Below, one piece after another: positions 59,116-64,000 of a stretch of DNA of 64,000 nt. Made by a program: the position numbers and the translations under genes. Under the pieces are notes generated by a model that worked only from the letters and a program-made list of their open reading frames with translations, searched no databases and was not told where the DNA came from. Location of the stretch: contig CM070639.1 of NCBI GenBank assembly GCA_036346255.1, positions 3,048,001 to 3,112,000 of the forward strand. The letters are read 5' to 3'. The stretch comes from Ampelocalamus luodianensis (taxonomy: Eukaryota > Streptophyta > Magnoliopsida > Poales > Poaceae). Every line of letters starts with the position of its first letter. Position 1 is the first letter of the stretch.

Positions 59116-60842
59116 TTGGTACCGATTTATCCACCCTTTTTTTTTTCTAATACGATTTTATTTCTTGGCATCTGAGCACGTGCAATTTGCTCTCCCTTAG
59201 CAGAATCTGTGTATGTTTTTTTTCTCGCCTTTTTGTCCCTCTTCTATTCGTGTGGAGACCAGTGCGGTGTATTTATTGTTTCTTTGGTTGTGATTTTTGG
59301 TGATATCAGAATGGGAGGAGATTGGAGAGATTGGTGAGGCAATCGTTCTTCGATTGGTCTAATTCGGGCGGTTAGTGGCCCGGAAAAAAATTGGGCCGTT
59401 AGTTTATTGAAATTGCTTTTAATCGAGGGCATGTAAAGGGAAAAGAAGGTGTCTTTGGGCGGTGTGGAGCAATCCCGTAGCTCGTATAGTCGTATCATGC
59501 AATGTTTAGGGACCGAATTCTGATGGGGTGTGTGTGTTCTTGAGTTATAATTTAAAAGGATGGATGATTCGGTTGAAGGCTTCAGATTTTAGGCAGCTTA
59601 TTTGTGCATGGAGAAATACGTGCTAGAGATTTGCAATAGTTTTTAATCTACAAATTGCAACCGGTATTCTTAATCATGCTATCGTTTTTAATAGTTTAGA
59701 AGAATGAGAAGGTGCGCGGGCGTGTACCTTAATATATAGCAACTAGCAAATCAGCATCTTTAGCCTTGGAATGTTATGAGAATATGACGTGTTTATTGGA
59801 TTAAAGATGTGCAAACGCAGACCGATGTGCAGTTGTGCTTTCATAACCCAATGTATTCCCCGGTTTGCTCAGAAGTGGGAGTATGGTTTTGCAGAGAATT
59901 GTTATGGTGTTTGGGAGGTACTAGGAGGTACCACTACTTGAAAAACCATAAACTGTTGATAATAAAAGGGTAAAATAGGTATGGATTTTTTAAAGTATGG
60001 GTATGCAATTAGTAATTGTTGACTGCGATAACTCAACCCACCCCAATGTCTCTGTTCTCCGATATACCGTTTCCCCGCCTCGGCGCATCGTCTTCATCAG
60101 TGTGAACAATACTCAGACTCTGATCGATTTTTTTGTCGACTTTGCTTTTGGCTGATCTGTTCACTTTCTCTATCAATATGCTGACAGAGCATGATTGGTC
60201 AGTTTTATACGAATTCTTGAAATTTCCACCGATGGGTCAGTTTTATGAATGCTCAAAACTCAATCCTGGTTCATTAATGCCTGCTTCATTTGCTGACTGC
60301 CTTGCTGCTTCAGCAACTATGGTAAAGATTAAAATTTTGATTTGCTAATGACAATAACAGATACAATATTATGTCTTCCTACAGGGAGAGGGGGGCTGGC
60401 AGGGGCTTGGCTCCCCTCATGCTAGGTGCACACACAATAGTTACACACTATTTTACCATGTAATGCAAAGAAAAAATTCCGATTGGCCCCTGGCATGATC
60501 TATATCTTCCTACCTGGTCCCTGTCATGTAAATTTTCTGGCTCCGCCCCTGCCTACTAGTGAAGGGCTTGCAACCGATTTAAATACCTAAAAGAACCTTC
60601 TTGTTTCCAGGTGCATCAAATTACCTTTTTAACCTTTCACCTTATTCGAGTGTACGAGCTTAAATTAGTGTGCTGGACAGAAAAGGGCAAGACTAGAGCT
60701 ATGGGCGTGTGATTTGTAGATGTTTTCGCCATGCTATTGGGAATGGAATGGGGTCTAGGAGGTGCAAATAAAGGAATATAACCCAAGTATTAGTTTATAA
60801 ACGTACTAATATTTAGTAATTCCATTTTTTGTGTGTGCGTGC

Positions 60843-60858
60843 GGGGGGGGGGGGGGGG
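60843..60858. repeat. (G)16 homopolymer
   Basis: A 16-base G run in the presumed leader intron of the GGP-like gene. It could form a quadruplex between molecules, and its length is uncertain in any assembly. Confidence 0.9.
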
Positions 60859-61562
60859 TTGCAACCCATGCTCCTGCAAAGCTCCGCCCTGTTCTATTTT
60901 AATACCTAGCCTATAGGTACCTCTAATTATAAAACGACGGATTGCAATTAATAAACGCACTTCGTCATTTGCAAGCATAAGAGAATATCTCAGTTTGAAA
61001 GTCACCCAAATCTGACTTAGTGTTTGAAGTAGACATATTTTTTTCTTAAAAAAGGAAAGAACTATTTAACCAACTGCATTGTAAATGATTGTACACAATT
61101 TATGGAATGCTTCTATTTGTAAATAATTGTACACGATCTATGGAATGCTTCTATTTCAGTTTTGCAAGCATTATGTGCAAAAGTGTTTTATTACATATGC
61201 CACAGCTCCCTAGATTGGTAATTTAACTTCCAATCTTTCTTTCTTAGCATAGTTGGATAGGAGCATTTGCTTATTAATTTGATAGAATAGTTCTAGACTT
61301 CTAGTGCCCAGGGCACTCTTATTTAGTTTTGAACTTTGTTGATACATATTTTAATACTGGTACTCCATAAGTTGATCAAGTTGAAAGCATTGGGTGATTG
61401 CTCCCGGTTGCAAACTATTACACTTTTAGGACCTCAATTAAAATTTTGATCTATTGACTAAAAGTTTGTTCATCTTCAGATTGCCCTGCAAAATACTACA
61501 TTTTTATGATCCAAGAACTTGTTGGAAGCTCCTAAAAAAAGAACCAAGTTGGTCTTGCGAAG

Positions 61563-61778
61563 GTGGATAGCTGGTCCGATAGGGCTGGCTTGAGAAGATC
61601 AACCACGGCTCTAAGGAAAGGATCCCGTGTTACACTAAGAACGGGAAGACAATGTGCCCAGCGCTTTCCTAAGTTTCTTCTTGCATCCCCTTCTTTCCAC
61701 GGTGGTCGTGGTGCCCTCCCATCTGCAGGGGGGCATCCTTCTGATTTGACATACCTTGCTGGTGGTGGTTGCTGCTGA
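61563..61778 (+). promoter_or_regulatory. Non-ATG upstream ORF in the GGP leader
   Basis: A frame of 71 codons from GTG 61563, open back to 61536, ends at TGA 61776-61778, 66 nt before the main ATG. It contains no ATG. An in-frame ACG at 61605 has an A at -3 and G at +4, a strong initiation context, and gives a 57-residue peptide ending AGGGCC. VTC2/GGP genes of plants are known to carry a conserved uORF of about 60 residues that starts at ACG and represses translation when ascorbate is high. Place, length and lack of ATG all fit. The frame is Arg/Gly/Ser-rich and looks coding. Sequence identity to the known peptide was not checked. Confidence 0.7.
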
Positions 61779-61844
61779 AGTCTGAATTAGGCTTTTAGCA
61801 TTGTAGACATTCAGTTAGTAGTGCATATATTAGGCATCATAAGT

Positions 61845-64000
61845 ATGGTGTCAGCCACCAAATTAGAAGGTGAATATTCATTTCTGAGCAAGAACTCTCC
61901 TCTGGATCAATCTGAAGGTAAGCAATAGTTGCTTTGAATTTTTTTTATCTAATTTACTATTTGCCATCCATGTTATTTCTTTAATCCTATGATTCTAAAT
62001 TATATATATTTCCTTTTAAAATTATACTTACCCTCTGGCCTCTACTCTGTTGTGGCACTGATAACGAAATAGTATTATGAAAAGGCTGAGCTAGTGTAAA
62101 CTGATCAATCTGTTCTGTATATTAAAACAATGTGTGTTACATGAGTTGGATCAGCTAGCTATGTTACAGTTTCAGTTCATTATATGTGCCTGCTTGATTA
62201 TATAAAGTTTAGTTTGGAATAGTAACACCTAGATAAATATGCAGAAGCACATCAAATTTTATCTCAGTGGCTTTTGCCTTTAGCCCTTTAGAATAACAGC
62301 ATATATTTAGTTATATACTACTGTAGCGCTGTAATAGTCATAAGTTCCTCTTTGGTTCTTCAGGTTTGAAGACACATCTTTTCCATTTTGGTACAGAACA
62401 ACATGGAACTGGCGCCCTCAAAAGCTTCGCATGTGCTGATCAAGGCAGCCCAAGTTTGCTTGATACAATCATTCTTTCCCAGGTTTGTATCATCCAGGAG
62501 TTCACACAATTTTTATTAGTTCTCATGGCACCATTTGTATTCCATGATTTTCCTTTGCAACAGTGGGAGGATTTTGCTTGGAAGGGCCAGTTGGGATATG
62601 ATGTTACTGCTTGCAAACTAAAGGTGATTTTCCCCCATTTCTTCCATAGTTAGATAATAGTAACTTATTAAATTGTAGCCGCTTGTTCATATTGGTTTAT
62701 GATATGCAACCTATAGACGCAATATGACAGAGCAAGCCAAACACCCACACCCACACCCACACCGAAGAAAAAGGGCCAATTTGATTTTTTTTTCCGTCAA
62801 ATAATCAGACAAAACGCCATGCTTAAGTTGCTTTTTGGGCATATAGTGGTAATTAATATTTTTTATTTATACTTAACTTCTTCCCCTCCCCACTATCTAC
62901 TGTCACCTGTGAACCAGAACCACCAGTGGTTGGTGAGAATGCATGGCAGCAGCAGCAGTGTAATGGTGTGCTGTTTGCATCATCAAACGTAGTAGCAGTA
63001 ACTAAAGCAGACTGCAGAGTGGCAAAATAGAAGCCCAATATTGTTGCAACACCCCTGAACGCAGCGGCAGTACCTCTACTACTGTTCACATCGCCACCTC
63101 TTGCCATGACTGCTGCTGTTGCTGCCCACATTATGACTGACTGAGTGATTGCCTCTGCTGCTGCCAGTGGTGATTTCTGTGGTGGGTGGGTAGGAGGGAA
63201 AGGGATGTTCGATTGTTGGGCTACATCGCAGCAGGAAATAAGTGGTGGAGGAAGAAGAAAAGGTAAAAGCAAAAAATGGCAAGGGGCTGCCACTTATCCA
63301 CATCTTTAAAGCACAGCACACTATTCCATCCTAATTGGCAGAAAATGAACTATGGGAACATTGCAATTCTGCGAATCTAAGCGACCCAACTACCAAATTT
63401 TGTTGTTGTTGTTGCAAGATATACAATAGACAATTGTGTAATATAGGTGGTATTAATGTATTTCCCCTTCAAAAACTTGACTGGGCCATCAACCCTGTTA
63501 ACAATATCGCTAGGTCGATGTGTTCCCTAAGCTTGATTGGAAAATAATGGGTTTTGGTCTTTTGGATGGTTATACAGGTCATTGCCGTGAAAGGAACTTT
63601 GTTGTTCAGCTGAATGATAAGTGGAATTCATTTTTCCTCAAGGAATATGACAGGTTCCTTGAACCTTTCGGATGCTTGAAGCCAAACTGTATGAAAAATT
63701 ATGAGTTGCTTATGTGCATTGCACAAGGAGAAAAGGATATACCTGAGGTTGTTCCTTCGACAACACTGCCAAAGGATGGAGTACTGCTGATTGCAAATGT
63801 AAGTTGTAGGAATGAGCTTCAAATAACTCTCTAGTCTCTACCACCTCCCTTCCTCTCCAAATGTAAATATAAATATAAGTGCTACTGTGCTAGTTGACAT
63901 CTGCATTGTGTGTGTTCTTTGCTGATGGACATTTTTTACCCTGAAGGCATATCCTGTTGAATATGGTCACATCTTCTTGGTCCCAAGTGCAACCAATCAG
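61845..64000 (+). CDS. GDP-L-galactose phosphorylase (VTC2/GGP) type, 5' part
   Basis: Converts GDP-L-galactose to L-galactose-1-phosphate in the main ascorbate pathway (HIT/GalT superfamily). Exons 61845-61917, 62364-62482, 62564-62623, then 63514-63798 (or 63578-63798), and 63947 to the window edge. Residues 1-84 include the start MVSATKLEGEYSFL and WEDFAWKGQLGYDVTACKLK, matching the WEDRFQRGLFRYDVTAC region of VTC2. Exon 4 has FVVQLNDKWNSF and FLEPFGCLKPN; exon 5 has YPVEYGHIFLVP, matching SPIEYGHVLLIP. The catalytic histidine motif lies beyond the window. Exon 4 is odd: the acceptor at 63577 gives VIA..., where the family has VIPG, and is one base short, so the frame is lost. The acceptor at 63513 keeps the frame by adding about 22 unusual residues. 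The gene is therefore either mis-sequenced here or functionally altered. Confidence 0.8.

Noticed and set aside
62853..63293. Minus-strand frame of 146 codons in an intron of the GGP-like gene
   Set aside because: Antisense to an intron, includes CAG/CTG runs and no recognised family.

Overview
The window is nuclear DNA of a grass, most likely rice or a close relative. The signs are GC-rich first exons joined to AT-rich introns, GT-AG splicing, Stowaway, Tourist-like and other small inverted-repeat elements, tRNA-derived SINEs, Copia and Gypsy-type LTRs, and a class III HD-Zip gene whose protein looks like a rice HOX33/OSHB3 orthologue. No bacterial features (operons, CRISPR arrays, Shine-Dalgarno sites) are present.

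Layout. 1-13.8 kb is repeat: a minus-strand Copia-type LTR at the left edge, then a 12-kb block without coding capacity (1498-13524) that starts TGTAACATCC, ends CCCCACA and is flanked by the 5-bp duplication AAAAC; it contains a tandem duplication of about 3.9-4.0 kb. A minus-strand SINE follows. 14-20.8 kb holds small inverted-repeat elements, microsatellites and a 1.3-kb GC-rich/AT-rich element (E1). 20.9-26.8 kb carries the HD-Zip III gene in 18 coding exons, with a miR166 site split by an intron and two overlapping upstream ORFs. 26.8-32.5 kb is intergenic with a Sec61-alpha gene fragment, a tandem repeat and several MITEs.

32.6-36 kb is a PrmC/HemK-type glutamine methyltransferase gene whose first intron holds a 1.1-kb PIF/Harbinger-like element. 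42.5-47.6 kb is a membrane J-domain protein gene of the DNAJC14/Jiv90 type in 9 exons, one intron being GC-AG. 47.6-54.2 kb has a SINE, a broken Copia retrotransposon and E2, a second copy of E1 in opposite orientation. E2 ends about 35 bp before the TATA box of a small gene for a 71-residue secreted four-cysteine peptide (54.3-54.7 kb). From about 59 kb to the right edge lies the 5' part of a GDP-L-galactose phosphorylase (VTC2/GGP) type gene, the committed step of ascorbate synthesis. Its leader holds a 57-71 codon ORF with no ATG, as expected for the ascorbate-sensing uORF of this family, and its fourth coding exon appears one base short at a conserved motif.

The genes are independent transcription units, all on the + strand. 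They cover organ polarity and vascular patterning (HD-Zip III), organellar translation termination (PrmC), ER-associated chaperoning (J protein), a secreted peptide, and vitamin C synthesis. Exon coordinates were worked out by eye from reading frame, splice consensus and family similarity, and phases were checked. Statements about orthology rest on remembered family sequence, not on a search.
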